Part shown: positions 34,827-47,880 of the stretch, piece after piece | How positions within the stretch are numbered: the stretch's first letter is position 1 | Layout of the letters: every line of letters begins with the position of its first letter | Origin: Arenicola marina | Taxonomy: Eukaryota; Annelida; Polychaeta; Arenicolidae | Direction of reading: 5' to 3' | NCBI GenBank assembly: GCA_964019135.1 | Contig: OZ025248.1 | Span: 55,545,670-55,609,669, forward strand | DNA length: 64,000 nt | Notes under the pieces: model-generated | Told to the model about the DNA's origin: nothing | What the model saw: the letters and a program-made list of their open reading frames with translations, nothing else | The model's database searches: none | Translations under genes and position numbers: made by a program

Positions 34827-37379
34827 TAGTGGGGTCGATATGTGCAAAAAATTGTTTGTTTGCGGAAGTGTCGACCAATACGCAGTTCCCCACTTACACA
34901 TCATATCTGCAGGGGCGAATCCAGGAATTTGAATAGGGTGGGGGGAGGGGTGCATTGAAACTTGCGACCGGAAGGTCCTCTAATTTTTGGTCCTTGAGAC
35001 TTCCCTGCTGTGTATGTAATGCGGCCGAAGTACTAGTGCCTTTATTTCACATACGTACGTGTTCGTCTTCGAAGAGACTTTCTATGCAATACACCCATAA
35101 GATAAGTCAGATGCATCAAACACAAAGCAAAAGCAAATAACACTGAGAAGCTTATATTAGTTAAGTTCAACATTACAAACACTAAACACTGGGTCAGAAT
35201 TGTTGCACATTGAAAGACAAATGGGTGGTAATTGTCCAGTCATTAACAAAATATTACTTAGCGTCTTTTATCATAAGAATTCCTTATTGCTAACTGTAAG
35301 ATGAGATGAGATGAAATAAGATAAGCATTATATAACGTCACTATATAAAATTCAACAATAAACTTAACGATTCAGCAAATATACTGAACCACGGAGGAAA
35401 TATATAAAGAGATAGAAAAAAAAGACAGACTTACTTATGAATTAAACTTATGCATAATGTAGGCCATGACAGGAAAGCATACGAACCGATAAGTGCGACA
35501 AAGAGAACGGATGACATTGAGAAGCCGACTTACTTAGGGAAAACTAGTATTTGGCTGGATATTGCAATACATAAGATCATTAATCCATTTTCATTGTTGG
35601 ACAAATAAATGCTTTTAAATCATGACGTGGTTATCCGTATAATTTCGGATTTATGTTGGGACAATTTAAGTAAGAGCCATATCCAAAAATGATATGTAAC
35701 ATTCGACCTGGACACGACAGAAGCCGAACTGCTCATTTACATAAGAAGTAAAAATTGTTTCGGTTCAATGTCTAGCCAAACACAGCTTTGTTATTGTTTC
35801 ATTTCATCAGACAAACTGGTTAATTCATTAACTGTGAAATATGAGTGCAGAAACTATTGAGGTTTACTGTATTAGTGTCGATGAATGATACATGAGGGCG
35901 GTAGTACTGTCGCCACTGCGGGCATATTGCGGTTATGTAATCCTTTAATTTAGCCTGGAATAGATTTTAGACCACGGTTCGCCAGTTGATCTCATTATAA
36001 AACCGTATTTCGGAGAATTCTTAGTATAGTTACAGACGGTTCAAGAGAAACAATTTTGTTCCGATGAATTTCAATGAAGGAAACAGATAATATATTAAAA
36101 CTATTGCGGACCATAGGGCTGACCATGTGGTCGTCCGGTTTGTCATTACCTCGGTTATGTTACCACATAATCTTTGTACTACATAAGAACTGAGATAATT
36201 TAAGGTGTGTTCATATATATCATGAATTTTCGGTTCATTATGTAATTGCTGGTTATGGTGTATCATTCGTTAATGTGAATAAATACATACTTTCCATCTG
36301 CTCTGTCTGTATTTTATGTGGCCAAACAAGCCGCACGGTAATGACGTGGCTCGGATCGCCATTGGCAGCTGCACGGATGTACACCATCAATATCACTCGG
36401 CATTCAGTGAGAGATAGCGAAGTATAATGCAGCGTCTACGGCCGGTCTTCCACCAATATATGATGCATAGAACCACAGGAAGCATAATATTGCAACGTCT
36501 TCCCCGTCTCTTTGCCCTCGGGATATTCAGACCGGAAGACCGCTAGACGTGACGTATTAGAACCTATTACGCTGCGAAAGATGGCTTCAAACGACACCCA
36601 AAGTCTGATGGATACCGCTCTTGATGCCTATTCATCTTGTGCACGTGTAGACATTGATACCATTTGAAAACACTGCCCCCCCCCCCTCCCCCGCCGTCTC
36701 ATGAGCTCTATACGTTCATTCTATTATATAAGTCTCCTATGACAAAAAATTGCTGAACTACGATGAGACTCGACCTATTGGATAATGTATCATATTTTCC
36801 TGTGTTGCAGTTTTCCTTTTTTGTCGTGTATTGGAGACGGATGATCAAATACGGTGTGACGTTAACGCGAAATATCTGTCTCTCTCGTGATTCTCTGTGT
36901 GAATCAGATCCATTCTATCGCTGTGGACGACATGTAATAGCTTGCAGTCGTCTTAGAGATATTTCACATCTGTAGGCTATAATATTTCAACTTCTATGTT
37001 CTTCCAGTACATATTAAATATGATATTGATACATACGCGGATAATTGCATGACATCTGGTGAAACGCTATGTTGATGCAGTTTGATAGGGAAGCAATACT
37101 TGCAATGACATTGCTGTAATGCCAACATGATGTTGTGGTTAGCATAGATTTCGAAAGTGCGCTAATGGTAAGACGTCTTTGAACATAATAAGATTACAAT
37201 TGAAAATGTGTCAACATGGTACATCGCGAAGACATTATTGGCTTTACTCTGTTATGATTGGCCCATATTCTAAGATGACGCCACCTTCTCGTTTGGGATG
37301 AGGAAATGATGCGGCCTGATTGCACTTGTCAACAGGACTTCATATGTGGAGAAAAATCATTTCTGTTCACTGATTTGTG

Positions 37380-37770
37380 GCCATAGTGGTGATTGTTCTA
37401 ATCATAGCGGTGGTGGGGACCATGGTGATAACTGATTGTGGCAATGGTTCCAATCATAGCGGTGATGGGGACTATGGTGATAATTGATGGTGGCGATGGT
37501 TCTAATCATAGTGATGATGGGGACCATGGTGATAACTGATGGTGGCGATGGTTCCAATCATAGCGGTATTGGCGACTATAGTGATAACCGTGACGGTAGG
37601 GTAGTGCTGACCATAGTGGTGGTGGGGAGTATGGCGACAACTGTGATGGTGGCGATGGTTCTAATCATATTGGTGGTGGGGACTATGGTGATAACTGATT
37701 GTGGCGATGGTTCTAATTATAGTCTTGATGGGGACTATGGCGACAACTGTGATAGTAGTAATGGTGAGGC
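37380..37770 (-). repeat. GATGGTGGC-rich minisatellite (right-arm copy)
   Basis: Degenerate units of roughly 51 bp around GATGGTGGCGATGGTTC and CTATGGTGATAAC, the inverted equivalent of 16915-17290. Gly/Asp-rich frames inside are compositional. Confidence 0.85.
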
Positions 37771-39779
37771 TGGTCATTTATTTGTTTCATATGAGAGGTT
37801 TTCCAACGAGCCAGAGTTGTTCTCTCACAGAATTGGTACTCCAATATACAAAGCTCTCACCGGAATATTGCCACAATGAAACTAATTTAAACCCGGAGCG
37901 CGCTACCTGACACTTATGCAATTGAAACGTTTGCGTAGCGTGTGTATCATATTCCGAGGCGCGACATATAACTTGGCGATCAAAAAAGGTCCGCATTTAA
38001 ATTTACCCTTCCACGAAGGGGCTATATATATATATATATGTCACAGGATGCATTGTCAACTGGTCGAGGCACTGAACGTCGAGTCGCAAGCTCACTTTTT
38101 ACTCATTGTGTGACGTGAAATCTACACAAAAAACTGCTATTATACCTACCCAACAATGGATACATTTGTAGAGCTGATGGCCACACACAACGAGCAAGTG
38201 TTGTTTAATTTATGACAATTTGTAAGCTTGGCTCTCCAAAGGAAAAGTCAGAGAGGTTACTGAAGATTTGCGTATTCACTTTTCATATCTCATTTAAGTA
38301 TTGTTATGACTGTGTTTTCGTATCTTGGCTGATGTACCTTGACTGGAGGCCAGCCTAAAATACGAATGGTGATGGTGATAATGATGGTGATGGTTGTTGT
38401 GATGGTGATAATGCTGATGGTAATGCTTGCTTCAGATGATGATGATTCTGGTGCTGCCTGTACTTGTGGTAATATTAATGGGAAGGATGACGTTGATGGT
38501 GAGTGTGCATCTTATGTCTCACCGAATCAAACTAGGTAAAATGTGTGACTTAAGCTCCTCTAGCTCAATAGTTACCCTATAGGTAGATGTGTAGCGTTCG
38601 CACACAAGGATAGTCCCTCTTATCTGTCTGTGTTTAAACGTACTCCTTGGCACACCGGTGTATTGAAAGCATATTAACACAGGGCATTCATTGGTGACAC
38701 TTCATGGTTGCAAACGACGTTTTCTACTCGTAGAAAAATATCGCCTTGGATTCAATTGCAGCTTTGGTTGATCAAATAAGCTCCATCACATCCAACCCAA
38801 TGACTTACCTTTTTGCAGTTGAACCAAGTTTATGACATACGTCTCGGCAATCTCTGTGGCTAACGATGTCCCTTTGAGCCAGCCTTTACCAACACATCCA
38901 GCCATTTGTACCGTCTTACCCCCACCCTACCCCAGCCCTACCCCCCCCCCCCCGACCCTCCCACCCGCCCACGGCCCTTCCTTATCTCACCTCCTTCCTC
39001 CTTCCCTCCTGACTACACCCCGTCTCCTGGCCGACCTTATTCGTGTTTTTGTACCCCTCGGAACCCGGGGGGAGACGTCGCTTGGGCGGCGACGACACAG
39101 ACCGCCTGTAACCCTGGGAGACAGCCTGCACCCTCCCGGAATAACTCACCCCTACCGCTGACACCTCAACACTGTCAGTTGGCGCTAAGCACGTCGGCTC
39201 GATGCATTCTGTTTTCCAGCCAAAAATCTACAGCGATTACATACGCTCATAACAAACGCGCTTCCTCCTTGCTTTCCTTTTCCTCCATCTGTGTTACGTT
39301 ATTCTCGCATTCCCTTCCCTCTTCGCTCTTCATCGGGTGACCTTTCTCGCCGACTCGTTGTCGCAAATTCTCCTATTTCTTTTCATCCTTCTATCCTTCT
39401 TTCCCTTTTTTTCTCTTCGCGTCTCTGTTTCTCTGTTTCTCTTTCCTTGCTTCTGCACTCGATATTTGTCGCTGCTTCCTTCAATTCCCATGTAAAATTA
39501 CATCGTTCTTGTCCAGTTTTCCTTCGGGTCGTGTTTTCTCTTTTCCTGCCTTAGTGACATCGCCAATCGTTTTTTACCAGTTTTCATAGTACTGTCTTTC
39601 TCGTCGATATCTTTACTCTCTTGCCTATATTATCATCTCGTTCTCTTTCTCATTCGTGGGACCTTTTGATATTTGCTACCGCCTCCCCCGGCCACCCCCC
39701 AAATGTGTTCTGGCGGATCGACCTCAGGTTGTTGGTATTCACCGGCAGTGGTTCCAACCCCCAAAATCCATTCCCATCC

Positions 39780-40490
39780 CCAGTTCCACCCCAGTCCCAT
39801 CCCCAACCCCATCCTTATCTCCATCCCCATCCCCATCCCCATCCCCATCCCCATTCCCATCCCCATCCCCATCCCCATCCCCATCCCCACCCCCATCTCC
39901 ATCCCCATCCCCATCCCCACCCCCATCTCCATCCCCATCCCCATCCCCATACCCATCCTTATCTCCATCTCCATCCCCATCCCCATCTCCATCCCCATCC
40001 TTATCTCCATCTCCATCCCCATCCCCATCTCCATCCCCATCCCCATCTCCATCCCCATCCCCATCCCCATCCCCATCCCCATCCCCATCCCCACCCCCAT
40101 CCCCATTCCCATCCCCACCCCCATCTCCATCCCCATACCCATCCCCATACCCATCCTTATCTCCATCTCCATCCCCATACCCATACCCATACCCATCCTT
40201 ATCTCCATCTCCATCCCCATCCCCATCTCCATCCCCATCCCCATCTCCATCCTTATCTCCATCTCCATCTCCATCCCCATCCCCATCTCCATCCCCATCC
40301 TTATCTCCATCTCCATCCCCATCCCCATCTCCATCCCCATCCTTATCTCCATCTCCATCCCCATCCCCATCTCCATCCCCATCCTTATCTCCATCTCCAT
40401 CCCCATCCCCATCCCCATCCCCATCCTTATCTCCATCCCCATCCCCATCCTCATCCCCATCCCCATCCCCATCGCCAACCCCATCCCCAT
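39780..40490 (-). repeat. (CCCCAT)n hexamer array, long allele
   Basis: About 700 bp of CCCCAT with CTCCAT, ACCCAT and CTTATCTCCAT variants. A longer segment of CTTATCTCCATCTCCATCC recurs many times, a second-order repeat. It is the inverted equivalent of 15076-15345. All six frames are open for hundreds of codons because the 6-bp unit has no stop. Confidence 0.96.
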
Positions 40491-41699
40491 CTGATACCTT
40501 CATGATGTCAGGGGCTGTAGCAGATGTTGGCAACCGGAAGAGCTCGCTCTGGTCTTGTTTGGCGTCGGCGGCGGCTTTAAACTGCAGGACCCGAGGTTTT
40601 TTTCTTCGCTTGAAAAACACGGTTCACAATGTGATACATCCATTTGAATTACTTAGACAGCAGGACTTTCTATGGTGGTGTCGCTTGCCAGACAATGCTT
40701 GCTGAGAATGTTTGTAATAATACTGAAAGATTTAGAGAGTAAAAGAATGAACAAGAGAGCGATGAAAAAGTGCAATATCATATCATATTGTGCATTGGTC
40801 GCGTATTCGTGTGGCAAAAAGGCTAATGCTTCATTGTTTAGCTTCTGATCTGGTCTCATATGAAGGTTGTTTTTACATGTATGACGATATATGCACCAAA
40901 CTTATATTTTGATTACAATTGTTATATATTATATTTTTCCACTAAGCATATGTTGCCCCAGACACACATTTTTAATGGGCCACCATCCCGCACCCCTGTG
41001 GACCATCGAACCCCGCCATGGCACTTCCTTTTCAAGAATTCTTGAACCATAAACTCCAAGTACGCATCTGAAAATTTATTTTTTGCATTTATTCTTTCTC
41101 TGGCTCGGTCTCCACCATTGATGTACCAGTGTCAATTCCCGTCTCTCTGACTATAATGATGATCTTTCGCTGTCTTGTTTTCTGGGGGTTTTCCATTTGT
41201 TATTCCCGTAATAATTCCCCTCAGAAATGCTTATTGCAATATGTATATTCCCTACGCACATTCGAACGCCGTGGGCCGACCCGCCACGTATCTGTTGATG
41301 GTGATCACTCACAGCCTATGACTAATTTTGTAATGCCTTTCGGGGCCCCGATGTCACGTCAGCTTGGCAGTGTTCATGGTCGCCTCCAGTGACCTTGGCG
41401 AGGCTTTGTCACAGTGAAATATGGCCTTGAACACGGGTGGAAGATGTTTCAAATAAATTGGACCAAAGTTGACTGATCCGGACGACGATGCGGAACGTAG
41501 GATCCACGTACGGACATCCGTGCCAGCCAACGGTGTATTGCTGCATCCAATTTTCGACAGCTGCGCCCTCTGTCGGTAGCTGGATATAACTGGTCTCATA
41601 TATTCTGCCCAAGGACATTGGCCGCTAACGTTGCATGATGAGCCACGCGGTAGGCGGTGGGCTGCGGGAGTACTGTAAGAGCCAAATGGGGATGAAGGG

Positions 41700-42005
41700 G
41701 AGACACGGCGGTGGGTGGGATGGGGGCAGGAGGACACACGGCGGGGGGTGGGATGGGGGGATGGGGGAAGGGACAGACCCGGCGGTGGGTGGGATGGGGG
41801 GATGGGGGAAGGGAGAAGCACGGCGGTGGGTGGGATGGGGGATGGAGGAAGGGGGAGACACGGCGGTGGGTGGGATGGGGGCAGGAGGACACACGGCGGG
41901 GGGTGGGATGGGGGGATGGGGGAAGGGAGAAGCACGGCGGTGGGTGGGATGGGGGGATGGAGGAAGGGGGAGACCCGGCGGTGGGTGGGATGGGGGGATG
42001 CGGGA
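41700..42005 (-). repeat. 33-41-bp GC-skewed minisatellite, about 8 units
   Basis: Units around CACGGCGGTGGGTGGGATGG followed by GGGGATGGGGGAAGGG. Lengths of 41 and about 33 bp are interspersed, and the AGGACACACGGCGGG variant appears twice (41740 and 41890). Equivalents at 10575-10715 and 58940-59100 have fewer units. Confidence 0.93.
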
Positions 42006-42169
42006 ATGTGGTGGGATGTCGTCTGTGATTATATATATATGACATCCGGGTCCATATATCAGCCACTTGGCTGGATGTATGGCTAGTCGCGTGAGAGATG
42101 TGACGCCGGGGGGCGGATCATCCCGAGGGGCAGGATAGGGAGTGGGTGGGGAGGGTGGGGACCGTAGCG

Positions 42170-42345
42170 GGGTAGGACACATGTGTGTGCGTGTGCGGGT
42201 GTGAGGGGGTGTGAGTGTGGGCATGGGGTGGGCGTGAGGGGAGAGGAGAGGAGAAGGAAGGGGGGTGGGTTGGCTGAAATGAGACGTGGTGGGTGTGAGG
42301 GGAGGGGAGAGGAGAGGAGAAGGGGGGCGGGGGGGGGGGGGGCAG
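42170..42345 (-). repeat. G-rich GTGTGAGGGG/GAGAGGAGAGG tract
   Basis: Strongly G-rich plus strand with GTGTGAGG and AGAGGAGAGGAG motifs and a run of about 13 G at 42330. It is duplicated directly at 59260-59425, where the G run is about 7 long. Confidence 0.85.
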
Positions 42346-45300
42346 TGGTGGCTCGAATGAGGCGCAGCGGGACCACGACGGTCACGATATTTCAAAATGC
42401 ATCTGTAAATTGCGAGACATTGGAATAAATGAGAGACACCAGGCAGATCTTCGGTCGCCAAGGTGGAACGACCGTCTGTCTCAGGGTCATAATTAACCAG
42501 GCAATAAAAGGATCATTTATTGATCGCCGTCTATGCTCCATATATATTTGAAAGTGTTTTTGCTGTAGCCAATTCCTGATCAGTTGGTATATTGCATGCT
42601 TTTAATAAACCACAACGTAAACGTTCGTTCAATTCATTCGCCGTCATCATTGCAAATCTAATTGTGATGTTGCATGTTGATAATGATTTAACGGCAACTT
42701 AATCCGTCACCGCGAGACCCCCGCGACGCTTCTTAGTCAGATCGGCTGTGTCTGATAGGGCGATAGGGGCTGGATTTTGAAAACACTCTCCTTGCCTGGC
42801 AACGACCTTGACCCCTTGTCGCCGTTTCATGATATCCACTTCCATCGTTGCCATGACGGACACAAAACGGGTCGGGGTGCACCCTGACGCCATTTTGACC
42901 TCTACTGTGACGTGGAAGACGCCATGTTGCTTCACACCTTGCACTCTGCTCTTGTCCCCTTAAAGCTGCCTACTTGCTTGCGCCATATTATATTTTTTAC
43001 ATTTTCGACTAAATCAAGACTAAAAGTCTTATATCTCGTTGTGTCTGTAAAATAACAATTTCAACATAAAACGCGAGTCACGGTCGACATCCAGCAGAAT
43101 ACCGAACAGCGAACAGGCGCGCCGGGATATAAAGCCGGCCACCAACTTCTGCCCCGGTGAACAAATTCGATTCTCTCCGGATAGCCCACAGGCTTTCAGG
43201 ATTTAATTTCAAGAAAGAATAAAATTATTTGACACGGAGCACATGTTACGTGCTGCCAACGCGATAAAGGACTGTTATCCCACACAAAGGTGAAGATAGC
43301 CCTTTAGTAGAGACTACCGGCCGATGGGCTAGTCCATTGTAACTCACAGTACAAAGGAAAGTCATACCATCATGATATGACCTGATATAACTCGGAAATA
43401 TATATGAGGAAGAGAAGGAAATATGATCTTTTTTTGTAAATACCAAAATAGCCGCTCTTCTGCCAGCATACATGCATGCGTCATCAATATTGTAAAGAAT
43501 TGTATCTCGAAATTAACTTCTATTGTCGTCTTGGCCTATAGCTGTTTTGTTCTGGCATTACAGACTACGTCTGGAAGTCATCTCTTTGGTATAATGACAG
43601 AGCATGATCCGTTGCTTAAAGCGGTCTGGTCTGGTCACAATATCACAATGAACCGCTAATTAGGGAGACTCGGAAGCCGCAAGCAGAGGGCGAGGAAGTA
43701 GCGCACCCCCCCCCCCCCCCTCACCCTCACCCTCCCCCACCCCACCCTCTCCTTCTCCTTCAGCTCCCTCCTGTCATCCCTTCCTATCTCAATACCCTTC
43801 CCCCTCTCCCTCCATAGTCCCCTCCCCCATCCTTCCCTTCACATCCGGCTCCCTAATCCCTCCCTCCACATTTCCCTCCCCTCTTTCCCTCCACGGTTCG
43901 TTCCTCCTCTCCCTCTATAGTCGCCTCCCCCAAACGTCGCTCTAACTTCCGCTTCCTCATCCCTCGGTCCACAGTTCCATCCCTTCCCTCCCTCCACAGA
44001 CCCCTTCCAACCTCCCTCCCCCCACAGTCGACTCTCCCTTCCTCCCGCCCTTCAGCGGCTCCTCCCCCCTCCGTCTCCTCACAGACCCATCGCCCCCCTC
44101 CTTCTAAATTCCCCTGCCAGCCACCCTCATTCAATCCAATATTGATAGGCCTACGCATACCCACCCCACACCCCGACCAGCCCGGTCAGATGGTGAGTGC
44201 CTTTCGTGTGGCTTCCACACCTCATCATGTTCTTCATGCTTATCTTGCGGCAAAAGACGATCGGGAACAGACTCACCGACCGCCTTCTGTCTGTCTGTCT
44301 GCGTTGTTATGCTTCCGGAAGGACTGTTTCTGCTGATTGATCGCGATAGGCTGCACATTTATTTAGAAAACATTCGGTGTCGAGTGGCTCAAATATCACG
44401 GAAGAAAGAACGCTGACGGCGAGCGGAACATGAGGGGTCGCCTTTCCACGTTAGCCTCTAGCATTGCTTCAGCATATCTCATGTATTAATTACGCCTAGT
44501 GTGACGCAGTGTATGCGTGGGATACACATACATTGATGGTCTCAGATACATCCATGCTATCCCGAATCATTGCTTCAAAAGCTCAATCCTAGCATGACAG
44601 TGAATTTATTGAGGATAAAAAACACTTGGCGTTTTTGTAAATTAGTATGCATACACACATGCATGGACAGGTCTGAGCTTTGAGCCGTCGGTCATGTGGG
44701 ACGGATCACGTGACGGGTCATGTGATGCCCACTGCGCGCGTGGTCACAGCCCCGGTAATGGGGCGAGTAAATGTCAACTGGTCTCTGTCCGCCAGGGGGC
44801 ATTGCTATGTCCCGGAAGTCAGAGATCATAAATGCCGGCGGGGCCCTTCCTTAACCCGTTTCCTTCCTTAACCTGTGATTGAGCCCCGGGGTCATTGAGG
44901 GGCTATCCCTGTTACAGGCACCAGCACTTTGTAGGGCCTTTTAGCAGCGTTTGCAGATACAATTGAGATGCATTGATCAGATAGTAATGCGGTCCATTCC
45001 GCTTGTGGAGTACACGAGGCCGCATTAGGCCAAGATAAGTCTGTCAGTGCTCCTGTAGTGACCGCTATCATCACGAAGGCGGACGCGGCGTCAAACCAAT
45101 CAAAAGTAGATCCGGTCAGAGGAAAAAGTGCGCTCCTCGGGACCGCCTCACCGGGAATTAAATATCTATTAAATTAAATATATTCGCCCGGAAAGACATC
45201 CAGCCGCCTCGGTAGACCAAGGAAGCGGGCGTTGTAAAACTGAACGCCAACCATTCGCGCAAAAATGTTCCAATTACGGGACATTTATTGCCAGAAAAAC

Positions 45301-46204
45301 ATTGGTGATCTATAGTTAGTGTAGTTAGGCGAAACAAACCTCTATGCACTTCGTCTTTGTTGCCTGGATCATTTCTGCAACATAACACATGTGTGAGACA
45401 ATGCCGGACTGCAAAACGTGCTGGCATTATAAACACAGACGTCTTCGGTGCTGGAACATGGTATGTAGGTTGAGCGAATCCCCAAAGGATAGGCTCCATG
45501 GCGAAGGGGAACATGGCAAACGACCTCATGCTCAAGAATGGATGCAAATGCAATATGGAGATTTTCGTTATCGATTCGAAAACCGAGTGGGCTCTGGCAA
45601 TCCTTAAGAGACGGTGGGGATTTTTCGCCTGGGACGGAATGGTCCTATGAGATATGGCAATACTCCGGAGCAAACGACAGTACAACGACTTCGGCATGCT
45701 CTGCTTGTCTCCAATTCCGCAGCAAATGTCGCGGAATCAATAGGAATATCGCCATGCAATGGAATAAACTCCATCGTCCATATCGACGGATGGATACCAG
45801 CCAGAAACATCCAAGTCAAGTTCCAGAAAATTGATTATCGGATCCCTGACGTATGAAGATGTACATAAATTCTGAACTTTCATGTGAACACCATGCAAAT
45901 AACAATTCTTGGAAATCCCTCGAGCTACACAATCTCACCTTACTAAAGCCATTATATTAATGGCCTGGGGACATCGGAGCGGTTAACGTCATTGGACGAC
46001 GAGGTAACGACGCAATGCAAACCCATCATTAAGGTTAACGTCCCGGTGTCACTTCGTACTCGTTTCGATCAAGCGGTGCTGGATGGTCGCGAAGAGACGT
46101 CACGGGGCACGTGTGGGCGGTCACCCAGTGTAATGGGCCGACAATAGCCTGGAAATGTGACCTTGATTGCTACAGGAGAGAAGGGCGACCTTGTGGCGCT
46201 TCAG

Positions 46205-46600
46205 GGTAGGACATCACAGGTCACACTCACAAAGGGAGAGCAATAAAATGATATTGGCTGGGGACAGGAGTCAAGAGTTGGCGGTTCGATAGCGTTAAGT
46301 CATAATACAGAGGGATCAACATTAGCTGGTGTTAAAAGCATTAACTCTGAATTCAGCGAATAAAGAGGCCATGTCGTGATGACGTGTGTCATAGCTTCAC
46401 CAATCCACCAGAGAAGGAGCACGGAATCAACGCGGCGAGTATCGGACAGTGAGATGAAACCAGGAGCCAGGGAAAGCATAGTGAAGGGAACGACCAAGGG
46501 GCTATGGGAGCCAGGCTACAATATATCGCCCACCACCGCGAACTGGTGCCCTAGTTACCACGCTAAATGGATAGGTAAAAGTGCAGGAGGGAAGCGCTGG
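46205..46600. other. Right-arm-specific 390-bp segment, no gene
   Basis: Located between the block matching 4640-4700 and the satellite, with no counterpart in the left arm, which goes directly from CACTTTTTGCC to satellite-like sequence. A 114-codon frame (46376-46720) runs into the satellite and shows no motifs. Confidence 0.5.
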
Positions 46601-46654
46601 GTGCCAGCTTACGGAGAGACGCGACTGATTAGTGAGATATTGAGACCGTGCCGA

Positions 46655-47245
46655 GATGAGAGCTGGATGCCATCTTACAGAGCGACACGGGTCATCAGTA
46701 AGATACCAAACATGGCATGATGAGAGCTGGATGCCATCTTACAGAGCGACACGGGTCATCAGTAAGACATCAGACATGGCATGATGAGAGCTGGATGCCA
46801 TCTTACAGAGCGACACGGGTCATCAGTAAGACACCAACTATGCCATGATGAGAGCTGAAAACCATCTTACAGAGCGACCCGGGTCATTAGTAAGACACCA
46901 ACCATGCCATGATGAGAGCTGGGTGCCGTCTTACAGAGCGACCCGGGTCATCAGCAAGACACCAACTATGCCATGATGAGAGCTGAAAACCATCTTACAG
47001 AGCGACCCGGGTCATCAGTAAGACATCAGACATGGCATGATGAGAGGTGGGTGCCCTCTTACAGAGCGACACGGGTCATCAGTAAGACACCAAACATGGC
47101 ATGATGAGAGCTGAAAACAATTTTACAGAGCGACCCGGGTCATCAGTAAGACACCAAACACGGCATGATGAGAGGTGGGTGCCGTCTTACAGAGCGACAC
47201 GGGCCACCAGTAAGACATCAAACATGGCATGATGAGAGGTGGCTA
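46655..47245 (-). repeat. 64-bp satellite, about 9 inverted units (outer tip of right arm)
   Basis: Same monomer as 1-4575 in reverse complement (CATGATGAGAGCTGGATGCC then ATCTTACAGAGCGACACGGG). It includes variants with GAAAACCATCTTACAG not noticed in the left array, implying separate evolution. It decays after 47240. Confidence 0.96.
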
Positions 47246-47679
47246 CCACCTTACCGGACATATAACAGAATGAAACATAGATACCATTTTTAAGGTACCG
47301 GGCCCATACCCACGGCGGGTGATAAGTGACCTACATTTCCGTCGAATGTATGTCTACCATGGAAGAAACGGTCTAAATAATGAACGCCGTGGCGTTCCTC
47401 AATCCGTAGTTGTGGCGACGTCATTTCGTGATAGCAGTCAGGCAGGGTCCTGCTAGACCGATAGCCACAGATGATGTAAGTGCCAGTGATGGACGCGTCA
47501 CCAGGATTCCCCGGATTCAGGACAACGACACTCTTTTTGAGTATGTGATAAAGTGTTTGAGTGCGACAATCAATGCCTGTATGAACAGCCGATGACCCAC
47601 AAGACCAACAAATGTACATCATATATCATCGCAGTAGATCTATTATAATAGACGGGTAAACCTGGTATATGTAAGGCAC
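47246..47679. other. No recognised feature
   Basis: Unique sequence just outside the right arm; a 110-codon minus-strand frame (47290-47622) shows no motifs. Confidence 0.45.
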
Positions 47680-47880
47680 CCGTGCGCACGAGCGATCACC
47701 TCCGTTGATCATAATCAGTACTGCGTCCGTCAGCGCACGGCGGCCCTTTGTATAAAATACACAAGAATAAGCAACTCACCGCCCGCCCGCCTCACACTTC
47801 GACCCACCTCAGGCATCAATCAAGCGCGAATCCACCCAAATATTGATTATGATCAACGGAGGTGAGCGCTCGTGCACGTC
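47680..47880. mobile_element. MITE with about 35-bp terminal inverted repeats
   Basis: The left end at 47682-47717 begins GTGCGCACGAGCGATCACC and continues TCCGTTGATCATAATCA. The right end at 47844-47877 is its reverse complement (TGATTATGATCAACGGAGG... CTCGTGCAC) with a 2-bp indel and one mismatch. The total is about 200 bp with no coding capacity. The target duplication is unclear and the family was not recognised. Confidence 0.8.

Larger units (their letters stand above)
34990..47245 (-). other. Right arm of large inverted duplication
   Basis: Reverse complement of the left arm, in reverse block order (see left arm for anchor points). It lacks the 3057-bp transposon, the LINE at 18345-20120 and the 5700-6740 block. 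It has its own additions at 38430-38680 (about 240 bp) and 46205-46600 (about 390 bp). The stretch at about 41390-45160 is also repeated directly at 58940-62890 with higher similarity than to the left arm. Confidence 0.93.

Noticed and set aside
39621..40705. Open frames of 270-350 codons on both strands in the CCCCAT array (HPHP, SPSP, IPIP, GMGM, GDGD peptides)
   Set aside because: A 6-bp unit without a stop keeps all six frames open; these are compositional, as are the equivalents at 15060-15345 and 57553-58439.
41596..42461. Proline- or glycine-rich frames of up to 278 codons over the GC-skewed minisatellite, with counterparts at 58780-59579
   Set aside because: Open by composition in low-complexity purine/pyrimidine tracts; frames differ among the three copies.
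1..47245. Inverted arms as an assembly artefact
   Set aside because: The arms carry many substitutions, different array lengths and clean insertions with target duplications, which a duplicated contig would not show; long reads should still confirm.
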